DNA of 13,301 bases from an uncultured Fidelibacterota bacterium (lineage in GTDB: Bacteria > Marinisomatota > Marinisomatia > Marinisomatales > UBA1611): positions 1 to 13,301 of the forward strand of contig CAJWHU010000032.1 of assembly GCA_913041325.1 (NCBI GenBank), in the 5' to 3' direction. A program made the position numbers and the translations under genes. The first letter of the stretch is position 1. Every line of letters starts with the position of its first letter. Of this stretch, positions 1 to 6,170 are shown in pieces. The notes below the pieces were generated by a model. The model was not told where the DNA came from, made no database searches, and saw nothing but the letters and a program-made list of their open reading frames with translations.

Positions 1-1119
1 CTGCGTACTAGAAATATCACTATGTCCTAACAAAGCTTGTACAAAGCGCAGATCTGCATCGTTTTTTAGCAAATCAGTAGCAAAGGAGTGTCGCAGCATG
101 TGAGGGCTTACTTTTGCGCCAATAAAATCTCTGAAATTCTTTACTAATGAGGGATAAAGTAATGGCTGTCCTTTTTTATTTAGAAAAATATAATTGTTTT
201 TTCTTTTAGGAATGATTAGCGGCCTAATTTTTTGAACATACTCATTGGTATGAAATAGTTTTACCTGAGTTTGAGATAAAAAATCAAGTCTCAGTCTGCA
301 TATATCTTTCAAAAATAGATAGGGGCATTTTTCTAGTAACTCAATGATTGCCTGTGTTTGAATTTCTTCTCCTGTATCTAAATTATTCGGGAATGTGATT
401 GACTTTAGAATCTGTTTATTTTTTAACTTAGATTCAATAAAATGTTTTTCCAGGATGTTATAAATCATCATTCTAGTAAGCTTTAAACCAGTATTGCTTG
501 TGAACACATAATCTGTTTTTTTTTGATTAGAAATATTTCGTTTATTATCTAAATATTCAATGAGATATCGCTTAGCTGCTCCCATGAGAGGTAATAGCCG
601 CTCTTTTGATCCTTTCCCTATTACTCTTAAAAGTTCATCATCCAAAAATATATTAGAATTATTTAATTCACAGAGCTCAGTTACCCTCAGCCCGCAAGAG
701 TACAGCATTTCTATGATCGCTTTATCTCTCAAGTAAAATTTTGATTCTTTTTGCATTGAAGTTATCATTGTTACAATTTCATCTTTTTCAATTGTTACAG
801 GAAGTTTTTTTTGAATTTTCGGAGAGCTTATGTGGAGGGAGGGATTTTCGCTCAAAATAGATTGCTGAATTAGATGCTTATGAAATGAACGTATTGAGGA
901 GATAATAATTGATATACTAGATGGTGCTAGACTTTTTTTATTTAGTTTGGAAATATACTCCTTAATATCATTCACCTTAACTTGTTCTAATGACTCAAAT
1001 TTTCTACTTATCAAGAAAGCTAAATAATCATTTAAATGTTTTTTATATGCAGATAATGTATGAGGAGAGACATTATTTTCAATTAAAACCAACAAGTAGT
1101 CCTCGAGGTGTTTAGTCAT
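1..1119 (-). CDS. Tyrosine recombinase, Xer-like, with ~99-residue internal insertion (C-terminus cut by window edge)
   Basis: Site-specific DNA recombinase of the XerC/XerD family; such enzymes resolve chromosome dimers or move DNA by a covalent phosphotyrosine intermediate. My own translation gives 373 uninterrupted residues running off the left edge. An N-terminal SAM-like DNA-binding domain spans about 1-95. The catalytic domain shows R145 (SCGLRVTEL), K169 (IGKGSKER), H340 and R343 (SPHMLRHSFAT) and H366 (LLGHSDISSTQ). The nucleophile Tyr should follow two codons beyond the edge. Against E. coli XerD (R148, K172, H244, R247, H270), the first two positions are shifted by -3 and the last three by +96, so about 99 residues are inserted between K and HxxR. 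The start overlaps the gmhA stop by 8 bases (ATGACTAA). In-frame ATGs at 1122, 1128 and 1140 are alternatives, with no clear ribosome site to choose between them. Family is certain; XerC versus XerD versus other integrase is not. Confidence 0.9.
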   Translation of the reverse strand, partial: MTKHLEDYLLVLIENNVSPHTLSAYKKHLNDYLAFLISRKFESLEQVKVNDIKEYISKLNKKSLAPSSISIIISSIRSFHKHLIQQSILSENPSLHISSPKIQKKLPVTIEKDEIVTMITSMQKESKFYLRDKAIIEMLYSCGLRVTELCELNNSNIFLDDELLRVIGKGSKERLLPLMGAAKRYLIEYLDNKRNISNQKKTDYVFTSNTGLKLTRMMIYNILEKHFIESKLKNKQILKSITFPNNLDTGEEIQTQAIIELLEKCPYLFLKDICRLRLDFLSQTQVKLFHTNEYVQKIRPLIIPKRKNNYIFLNKKGQPLLYPSLVKNFRDFIGAKVSPHMLRHSFATDLLKNDADLRFVQALLGHSDISSTQ

Positions 1120-1696
1120 CATATTCATTTGATATACCATTTTCAACTAATCCGCAAATTATTTGACCTATCATAATATGAGACTCTTGAATTCTTTGGG
1201 TATCGTTGCTTGGCACGCAAACTACAACGTCTGACATTTCAGTCGATAGGCTTCCGGAATTGCCTGTAAATAAAATAGTATTGATGCGTTTATATTTCGC
1301 TTGCTTTATTGCTGAGATAACATTGGGAGATTTGCCACTTGTGGAAATAGCAACTAAAACATCTCCTTCTAAACCGATGCCTTGAATCTGTCTAGAAAAT
1401 ACTGATTCAAAATCTGTGTCGTTTGACCATGCAGTAATAAATGAAGTATCTGTAGTTAATGCTATCGATGGAATTGGTCTTCTATTTTGATCTGTCATAC
1501 CACCCATAAATTCTGTGGATAAATGTTGTGCGTCTGCAGCACTACCACCATTCCCGCACCATAAAACCTTTCCCCCATTTAGAACACATCTAATAATTAG
1601 TTTAGCAGCCTTTTCTATGTCATCAATAGATTTTTCTATTAAGTCATTTTTTACTTTTATACTTTCTTGTATATCTGATTTTATTGAATCTCTCAT
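1112..1696 (-). CDS. gmhA: SIS-domain phosphoheptose isomerase-like protein (GmhA family)
   Basis: Predicted cytoplasmic SIS-fold isomerase. GmhA converts sedoheptulose 7-phosphate to D-glycero-D-manno-heptose 7-phosphate, the first step to ADP-heptose for LPS core. With the start at 1696 the protein has 194 residues, matching E. coli GmhA (192). An upstream in-frame start at 1729 would overlap the preceding gene by 29 bases and add 11 residues not expected in the family. Motifs seen: CGNGGSAADAQHL (47-59), SIALTTD (77-83), DVLVAISTSG (112-121) and RIQESHI (168-174). Aligned to E. coli metal/catalytic residues H61, E65, Q172 and H180, this protein has H58, E62, Q170 and Q178, so the last His is Gln. 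That makes the exact substrate uncertain; DiaA-like or another phospho-sugar isomerase is possible. Four bases separate it from the GGGP synthase gene, and its stop overlaps the recombinase start. No other heptose genes are visible. Confidence 0.85.
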   Translation of the reverse strand: MRDSIKSDIQESIKVKNDLIEKSIDDIEKAAKLIIRCVLNGGKVLWCGNGGSAADAQHLSTEFMGGMTDQNRRPIPSIALTTDTSFITAWSNDTDFESVFSRQIQGIGLEGDVLVAISTSGKSPNVISAIKQAKYKRINTILFTGNSGSLSTEMSDVVVCVPSNDTQRIQESHIMIGQIICGLVENGISNEYDD

Positions 1697-1700
1697 CACT

Positions 1701-2444
1701 TTATTCGTTAATATGAATTGCATCTGCAAATTCTTTCATTTTTTGAGGTTCGCCTTCAATTACACTGCCTGTTACCACTATTGAAGCCCCCGCGCATACG
1801 ATTTTTCTAGCTTTTCTTGGACTAGTAATCCCACCGCCGACTATCAGAGGTACATCAATCTCGTCACTTACTCTTTGTATAAGAGGGATTTCAACTGATT
1901 TGGAAGCTCCACTTCCTGACTCTAAATAAATAAGCTTCATGCCTAGATATTGCCCAGCAAGGGCATGGGAGATGATTACATCAATTTTTTCCATCGGTAT
2001 CGATTGTGTGCCACTTATAATTTCAACAGCACTTCGAGCGCCTCCATCTACTAATATATAACCTGTAGATATTGCCTCAATGCACAGGTCTTTGATCACA
2101 GGAGCGGCAACGACCTGTTCACCAATCAAGTAATGTGGGTTTCTTCCAGAAATAAAAGATAGAAATAGGATTGCATCATAGTATGAACTCAATTGAGACG
2201 CACCACCCGGAAATAGAACTACGGGGATTTTTGAGATGGATTTTATTGTTTTTACTCTATCAGCAGATTTAGAGTCCATCATTAGGCTTCCACCTATAAA
2301 AAGAGCATCTACATTTGATTCATTGGCTAATTCGACTCTCTCAATTATGGTTTCTTCAAGTGGTCTATCTGGATCGATTAAGACAACATAAGCCGCACCT
2401 TTTTTTTTGATGATTTTAATCAGTTTTTCATAAACCATTGTCAC
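1701..2444 (-). CDS. Geranylgeranylglyceryl phosphate synthase, group II (PcrB/GGGPS family)
   Basis: TIM-barrel prenyltransferase that joins sn-glycerol 1-phosphate to a polyprenyl diphosphate, forming the first ether bond of archaeal-type lipids. The 247 residues show LIDPDRPLEE (22-31), FIGGSL (49-54), PVVLFPGG (74-81), ISGRNPHYLIGE (98-109), the phosphate/glycerol site YLESGSGA (173-180), IVGGGI (201-206) and VVTGSVIEG (223-231). The FPG, SGRNP and YLESGSGA blocks match the group II enzymes known from some archaea and Bacteroidota. The usual GN near the C-terminus is GS here. The chosen start is a GTG that overlaps the gcvH stop (GTGA); an ATG at 2438 is an alternative that would drop only two residues. 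Prenyl chain length cannot be read from the sequence: bacterial PcrB of Bacillus uses heptaprenyl diphosphate, and archaeal and group II enzymes mostly geranylgeranyl diphosphate. No glycerol 1-phosphate dehydrogenase or second prenyltransferase is in view. Confidence 0.88.
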   Translation of the reverse strand: MTMVYEKLIKIIKKKGAAYVVLIDPDRPLEETIIERVELANESNVDALFIGGSLMMDSKSADRVKTIKSISKIPVVLFPGGASQLSSYYDAILFLSFISGRNPHYLIGEQVVAAPVIKDLCIEAISTGYILVDGGARSAVEIISGTQSIPMEKIDVIISHALAGQYLGMKLIYLESGSGASKSVEIPLIQRVSDEIDVPLIVGGGITSPRKARKIVCAGASIVVTGSVIEGEPQKMKEFADAIHINE

Positions 2445-2821
2445 TCAATAAACTTGCTATAGGAACTAGAATTCATCAATTTGTTTTTATCCTCATTATT
2501 AGTAGTTCTAATTTTAATTATCCATCCAGATTCATAAGGATCATCGTTTACTAGATCAGGATTTTTCTCTAGTTCTAAATTTAGTTCTATAATTTGGCCA
2601 GATAATGGAGAATAAAGTTCTGAAACAGTTTTCACAGCTTCAACTTCTCCAAATACATCTCCAACACTAAAAATTTCGCCAACCTTCGGGAACTCAATGT
2701 ATATTATATCTCCTAGTTGTGTTTGTGCATAGTCTGTAATACCTATGATTGCTTCGTTTTCATCAGTAAAGCGCACCCACTCATGCTCTTCTGAGTAATA
2801 CAAATTTTCTGGATTATTCAT
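2441..2821 (-). CDS. gcvH: Glycine cleavage system H protein (lipoyl carrier)
   Basis: Lipoyl-domain carrier protein. In the glycine cleavage system its lipoyl-lysine shuttles the aminomethyl group among GcvP, GcvT and Lpd; in some bacteria GcvH is also the relay through which lipoate reaches other enzymes. The 126 residues begin with the family's SEEHEWV (10-16), continue through GITDYAQTQLGDIIYIEFP (27-45), and carry the lipoylation site EVEAVKTVSELYSPLSG with Lys at about 64, then NPDLVNDDPYESGWI. Length is normal. No gcvT, gcvP, lipA or lipB lies beside it, so its partners must be elsewhere. It starts two bases after the accC stop, behind a strong AGGAGG ribosome site located inside the accC end. 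Its TGA overlaps the GTG start of the GGGP synthase gene. Family assignment is firm; the metabolic role in this operon is inferred. Confidence 0.95.
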   Translation of the reverse strand: MNNPENLYYSEEHEWVRFTDENEAIIGITDYAQTQLGDIIYIEFPKVGEIFSVGDVFGEVEAVKTVSELYSPLSGQIIELNLELEKNPDLVNDDPYESGWIIKIRTTNNEDKNKLMNSSSYSKFIE

Positions 2822-2823
2822 GA

Positions 2824-4185
2824 TTAGCCTCCTGCCTGATCATTGTTTTCAAAGCTAAAATTTTCCAAGAATCCTGTATCAAAATCACCAGATTTGAACT
2901 TTGCATCTCTCATTATAGCCATTTGGTATGGTATTGTAGTTTTTGGTCCATCAATAATTGTTTCCTCCAAAGCTCTTTGCATACGTGTTACTGCTCTTGA
3001 TCTATTTTTTGCATGTACAATAATTTTTCCAATCATTGAATCATAGTGAGTTGGAATAATGTAGCCAGCATACGCATGAGAATCTACCCTAACTCCTTTA
3101 CCCCCTGGCATATGAAAGTTTTTAATCTTTCCTGGGAATGGCATAAAATTATTTGAGGGGTCTTCAGCATTAATTCTACACTCGATTGAGTGCCCTCTTA
3201 ATTTAAAATCATTCAGAATGGGACACTTTTCCCCAGCGTGCATTTTAATTTGTTGTTTAATCAGATCTATGCCTGTAACCATCTCCGTGACGGGATGCTC
3301 CACTTGAATTCTTGTATTCATTTCCATAAAGTAAAAGTTTTTATCAGCATCCATTAAAAATTCTATTGTTCCTACACCAACATAGTTAACTGATTTCGCT
3401 CCAGCGACAGCGGCACTGCCAATTTTTTTTCGCGTAGCTACGTCCACAAGTGGGGATGGGGATTCCTCAATTAACTTTTGATGCCTTCTTTGTATGGAGC
3501 ATTCTCTTTCTCCAAGGTGAATTGCATTCCCATGTGAGTCAGCTAGTATCTGTACTTCAATATGCCTAGGATTTTGAATAAATTTTTCGATGTATATGTC
3601 CCCATTACCAAAAGAGGTAACTGCTTCCTGATTTGCAGATTTAAAAGCCGGTATTACCTCTGAGGACTTTTTCACTAGCCTCATGCCACGACCTCCCCCT
3701 CCGGCGGAAGCTTTTAACATCACAGGGTATCCCATTTTTTCCGCCTTTGCTAATGCATCCTCGGGACCCTGTAATATTCCATCTCCGCCAGGAATAACAG
3801 GTACCCCGGCATTTTTCATTGTACGTTTTGCCTTAGCTTTATTACCCATTGAATCGATGATATCCGCATTTGGCCCTAGAAAGGCGAAACCGTTGTTTTG
3901 ACATATTTGCGAAAATTGAGCAGATTCAGATAAAAAACCGTAACCTGGATGAATAGCATCTGAACCTGTTATTTCACATGCTGCAATGATGTTAGGAATA
4001 TTAAGATAGCTATCCTTACTGGGAGCTGGTCCTATGCAAACTGCCTCATCAGCAAATTTCACATGCAATGAATCCTCATCAACTGTGGAGTATACTGCCA
4101 CAGTTTTTATATTCATTTCATGGCAGGCTCTGATTATCCTGAGGGCAATCTCTCCTCGATTAGCGATGAGTACTTTCTTAAACAT
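2824..4185 (-). CDS. accC: Acetyl-CoA carboxylase, biotin carboxylase subunit
   Basis: ATP-grasp enzyme that carboxylates the biotin on AccB with bicarbonate and ATP, the first half-reaction of malonyl-CoA synthesis for fatty acids; cytoplasmic. At 453 residues it matches E. coli AccC (449). Seen in order: KVLIANRGEIALRIIRA (4-20), HPGYGFLSE (79-87), K116, the glycine-rich ATP loop KASAGGGGRGM (158-168), K237 in HQKLIEESPSP, E275, the metal/bicarbonate block EMNTRIQVEHPVTE (288-301, with R292, Q294 and E296) and R337 in CRINAEDP. All catalytic residues known from E. coli are present. It is seven bases downstream of accB. The carboxyltransferase subunits AccA and AccD are not in the window. 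Because accB next door has the thumb loop of true AccB, acetyl-CoA carboxylase is preferred over propionyl-CoA or pyruvate carboxylase. Confidence 0.96.
   Translation of the reverse strand: MFKKVLIANRGEIALRIIRACHEMNIKTVAVYSTVDEDSLHVKFADEAVCIGPAPSKDSYLNIPNIIAACEITGSDAIHPGYGFLSESAQFSQICQNNGFAFLGPNADIIDSMGNKAKAKRTMKNAGVPVIPGGDGILQGPEDALAKAEKMGYPVMLKASAGGGGRGMRLVKKSSEVIPAFKSANQEAVTSFGNGDIYIEKFIQNPRHIEVQILADSHGNAIHLGERECSIQRRHQKLIEESPSPLVDVATRKKIGSAAVAGAKSVNYVGVGTIEFLMDADKNFYFMEMNTRIQVEHPVTEMVTGIDLIKQQIKMHAGEKCPILNDFKLRGHSIECRINAEDPSNNFMPFPGKIKNFHMPGGKGVRVDSHAYAGYIIPTHYDSMIGKIIVHAKNRSRAVTRMQRALEETIIDGPKTTIPYQMAIMRDAKFKSGDFDTGFLENFSFENNDQAGG
2828..2833 (-). promoter_or_regulatory. Strong Shine-Dalgarno AGGAGG for gcvH
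   Basis: On the minus strand AGGAGG ends six bases before the gcvH ATG and lies in the last codons and stop of accC. Translation of gcvH is thus likely coupled to accC, yet with an unusually good own site; most other genes in this window have weak or no recognisable site. Confidence 0.75.
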
Positions 4186-4192
4186 TCTTTGA

Positions 4193-4660
4193 TCAAGTAG
4201 GACTAATTATAAATAGTGGCTGGTTGTATTCGACCGGCTCCCCGTTTTTAACTTTAATTTCAACAATTGTTCCATCATATTCAGATTCAATTTCATTCAT
4301 GATTTTCATAGCTTCAACTATACATAAAACTTCACCTTTGGAGACTTTATCACCGACTTTAACAAAATTATCATCTTCGGGTGTTGGGGCTGAATAGAAA
4401 GTCCCTGGCATTGGTGATAGAAGCTCTTCAACATTTTCTTCATTGGGATCAGGGCTAATTTTATCTTTAACGACCTCTTCTTCCTCTTTTGAATGGGAGG
4501 TGGCAACATTAGTTAGTGTAGCTGGATTAATATTGCTGTGAGACACTGAGCTAGGTTGTTTTGAAACACGATATTTTTTACCCCAAAAACTAATTTCAAT
4601 CTCATTAACACTTGAATTTTCTAAAATATAGATAATTTCTTTCAGTTTATCTTGCCACAT
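4193..4660 (-). CDS. accB: Acetyl-CoA carboxylase, biotin carboxyl carrier protein
   Basis: Carries biotin between AccC and the AccAD carboxyltransferase. The 155 residues comprise a short N-terminal helical part (1-33, KLKEIIYILENSSVNEIEI), a low-complexity acidic linker (about 35-80, with a run of Glu around 59-63), and a C-terminal biotinyl domain (80-155). The domain has the bacterial AccB thumb-type segment SPMPGTFYSAPTPEDD (82-97) and the biotinylation motif EAMKIMNEI, with K119 as acceptor. It lies 20 bases after efp and 7 before accC, the widely conserved efp-accB-accC order. A good AGAGGG ribosome site precedes its ATG. Length and layout are normal for the family. Confidence 0.95.
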   Translation of the reverse strand: MWQDKLKEIIYILENSSVNEIEISFWGKKYRVSKQPSSVSHSNINPATLTNVATSHSKEEEEVVKDKISPDPNEENVEELLSPMPGTFYSAPTPEDDNFVKVGDKVSKGEVLCIVEAMKIMNEIESEYDGTIVEIKVKNGEPVEYNQPLFIISPT

Positions 4661-4667
4661 GAGATTT

Positions 4668-4673
4668 CCCTCT
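4668..4673 (-). promoter_or_regulatory. Shine-Dalgarno AGAGGG for accB
   Basis: Purine-rich AGAGGG on the minus strand in the 20-base efp-accB gap, seven bases before the accB ATG. It fixes the start at 4660. Confidence 0.7.
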
Positions 4674-4680
4674 ATATTTA

Positions 4681-5241
4681 CTACTTAAACCGCTCAACAT
4701 AATCTCCTGTTCTAGTATCTACTTTGACTTTGTCCCCTTCATTTACAAAAAGTGGAACATTTAATTTTAAACCAGTTTCAAGAACAGCAGGTTTACTTGC
4801 TCCAGTTGCAGTATTTCCCTTATACCCTGGTTCTGTTTCATTTATTTCAAGTACCACATGAGACGGTAGGCGCACGTTTAATATTTCATCTCCATCGAAC
4901 AAGAGATCTACATCAAGACCTGGGATTAAAAAATTTTTGGTATCACCAATAAGCTTAGAATCAATATGGAGTTGTTCAAAATTTTCATTATCCATAAATA
5001 CAAAGGATTCTTTATCTAAGTACAAATACTGCATTGGTTTGGCTTCCACTCTTATAAATTCAATTTTATGACCTGCATTAAATGTTTCATCTATAGTTTT
5101 GCCAGATTTTATATCTTTTAACTTGGTCCTAACGAATGCTCCACCCTTGCCTGGCTTAACATGTTGAAATTCGACTATTTTCATCCTTTTACTTTTATGA
5201 ATTATAACGGAACCATTTTTAATATCAGCAGTTGTTGCCAT
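4681..5241 (-). CDS. efp: Translation elongation factor P
   Basis: Binds between the ribosomal P and E sites and rescues ribosomes stalled at polyproline stretches. The 186 residues show the three expected beta-barrel domains: an N-terminal KOW-like domain with HVKPGKGGAFVRTKLK (27-42), a central OB domain (about 65-127) and a C-terminal OB domain ending KVDTRTGDYVERF. The tip residue of the loop is Lys32, aligned to E. coli Lys34, so a lysine-type modification or none is expected, not the arginine rhamnosylation found in some lineages. No epmA/epmB-type modification gene is nearby. The gene follows a 62-base gap, the second largest in the window, and is probably the head of an efp-accB-accC-gcvH sub-operon. 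No classical ribosome site is evident (only a G run about 6 bases before the ATG). Confidence 0.97.
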   Translation of the reverse strand: MATTADIKNGSVIIHKSKRMKIVEFQHVKPGKGGAFVRTKLKDIKSGKTIDETFNAGHKIEFIRVEAKPMQYLYLDKESFVFMDNENFEQLHIDSKLIGDTKNFLIPGLDVDLLFDGDEILNVRLPSHVVLEINETEPGYKGNTATGASKPAVLETGLKLNVPLFVNEGDKVKVDTRTGDYVERFK

Positions 5242-5265
5242 TCAAAACCCCAAATTGCTTTATTG

Positions 5266-5288
5266 ATAATTAGTTTAAATTAATTATA
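5266..5288 (-). promoter_or_regulatory. Possible efp promoter -10 (TATAAT) overlapping an AT-rich inverted repeat
   Basis: In the 62-base gap upstream of efp the minus strand has an exact TATAAT (5283-5288), 42 bases before the ATG. No good -35 lies at the normal distance (only TATTAT at 5306-5311). A perfect 7-base inverted repeat, ATAATTA/TAATTAT with an 8-base spacer (5266-5272 and 5281-5287), overlaps it. In DNA this rich in A and T both could be chance. Confidence 0.25.
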
Positions 5289-5303
5289 ATCTCAGTCTTA
5301 TCA

Positions 5304-6170
5304 CTATAATATATCTATAAAAGTTTCAATCGTATTTTTATGGGTGCGTATTTTTGCTGCATCAGGAATTACACGAGCATATTTTACCTTATCCGCTTCG
5401 GACAGGAATTGCACCAGATCTGAAAATACATCATCGTCAATTGGAAAAATTTTTTTGGAAGAAATAATTTCTTGAGTTGTCATTTCCAAAGTTCGAATAT
5501 AGAATTTATTTTCTAAAAACTCTCTGATTATGTGAGATAATTGAAAGTAATAATCTTTGGCAAGCATAGAACTATCCAAATTTTTTAATCTATTAATGGC
5601 TCTCTCATTTGGATCTTCCGTGTAGCCATAATTGGCTTTTATAATTCTAGGCTTATCCCTCTTTTTCCAAACTAGTACAATGAGCCCCGATATAATGATT
5701 AAGGCAGTTACATATAGAAATGTTTTTAACGGAAATAGAGGTTTAACTGGAATAGGGCTTTTTATATCTTGGAATTCCGATATATTAAGATTCTCCAATA
5801 TCGATAATACAAAAAAATATATCGGTTCGACTTCGAGATTATAGCTACCTGTTTTTGAATCATCAAAAATTTTTGCAGAATAACTTGGTGTTTGAAATTT
5901 ACCTGTATCCCAAGCTACGATCTCGAATTCAACTCCAATTTGCCGGCCTGAATTTTGATCCGTTATTTGTTTAAAAGATGTAATATCAAGAAGCTCATTT
6001 GCAATATTGATCCCTGGAAATTCAACCCTTTCATTTTTACCAGCCTCAACAAAAATTCTCCAACTTATGGGATCCCCAATATATGCTCTAGTGGTGTCTA
6101 ATTCAGCTTTTATAGATGTTGGGCTACCAAAAATTATAGCAGGCATAAATAAGACGATCAAAACTTTCAA
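5304..6170 (-). CDS. BatD/DUF4381-like single-pass membrane protein of a MoxR module
   Basis: Predicted inner-membrane protein of 288 residues. A hydrophobic N-terminus (KVLIVLFMPAIIF, 2-14) acts as signal peptide. Residues about 20-120 look like a short beta-sandwich of the BatD kind (DTTRAYIGDPISW, then FEIVAWDTGKFQTPSY). One membrane helix spans about 150-168 (FLYVTALIIISGLIVLVW) and is followed by Lys/Arg. The cytoplasmic tail (about 184-288) has DYYFQLSHIIREFLENKF, TTQEII and FLSEADKVKYARVIP, the pattern of DUF4381 and BatD C-termini. Its role in MoxR systems is poorly known; it probably anchors or regulates MoxR/DUF58 at the membrane. The start is an unusual TTG (6168-6170) overlapping the DUF58 stop (TTGA), with a GAGAG about ten bases upstream; there is no in-frame ATG before a stop further upstream. 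Much shorter than BatD of Bacteroidota (about 500-600 residues). Confidence 0.75.
   Translation of the reverse strand: MKVLIVLFMPAIIFGSPTSIKAELDTTRAYIGDPISWRIFVEAGKNERVEFPGINIANELLDITSFKQITDQNSGRQIGVEFEIVAWDTGKFQTPSYSAKIFDDSKTGSYNLEVEPIYFFVLSILENLNISEFQDIKSPIPVKPLFPLKTFLYVTALIIISGLIVLVWKKRDKPRIIKANYGYTEDPNERAINRLKNLDSSMLAKDYYFQLSHIIREFLENKFYIRTLEMTTQEIISSKKIFPIDDDVFSDLVQFLSEADKVKYARVIPDAAKIRTHKNTIETFIDIL

Noticed and set aside
1..1119. The recombinase as a frameshifted or broken gene
   Set aside because: Despite the extra ~99 residues, all 373 codons to the window edge are open in a single frame, and the R, K, HxxR and H motifs are intact in order.
1..1119. The recombinase as evidence for an integron, phage or integrative element
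   Set aside because: No attachment sites, gene cassettes, tRNA gene or phage genes are visible; it overlaps a metabolic gene in the same operon, which suggests a resident Xer-type enzyme.
1697..1729. Longer GmhA N-terminus starting at 1729
   Set aside because: It would overlap the GGGP synthase gene by 29 bases and add 11 residues beyond normal family length; the ATG at 1696 lies four bases after the previous stop.
3683..3901. Plus-strand open frames inside accC, tamB, moxR and others
   Set aside because: They are antisense to well-conserved genes, show no recognisable motifs or ribosome sites, and have the odd composition expected of shadow frames.
4681..5241. EF-P with an arginine-type (rhamnosylated) loop
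   Set aside because: The tip residue is Lys32 in KPGKGGAF, so the EarP/rhamnose type does not apply.
4193..5241. efp-accB-accC order as something new
   Set aside because: This neighbourhood is widespread in bacteria and needs no special explanation.
5266..5287. AT-only inverted repeat before efp as a transcription terminator
   Set aside because: Seven A/T pairs with an 8-base loop would form a very weak stem, and there is no T-run after it on the transcribed strand.
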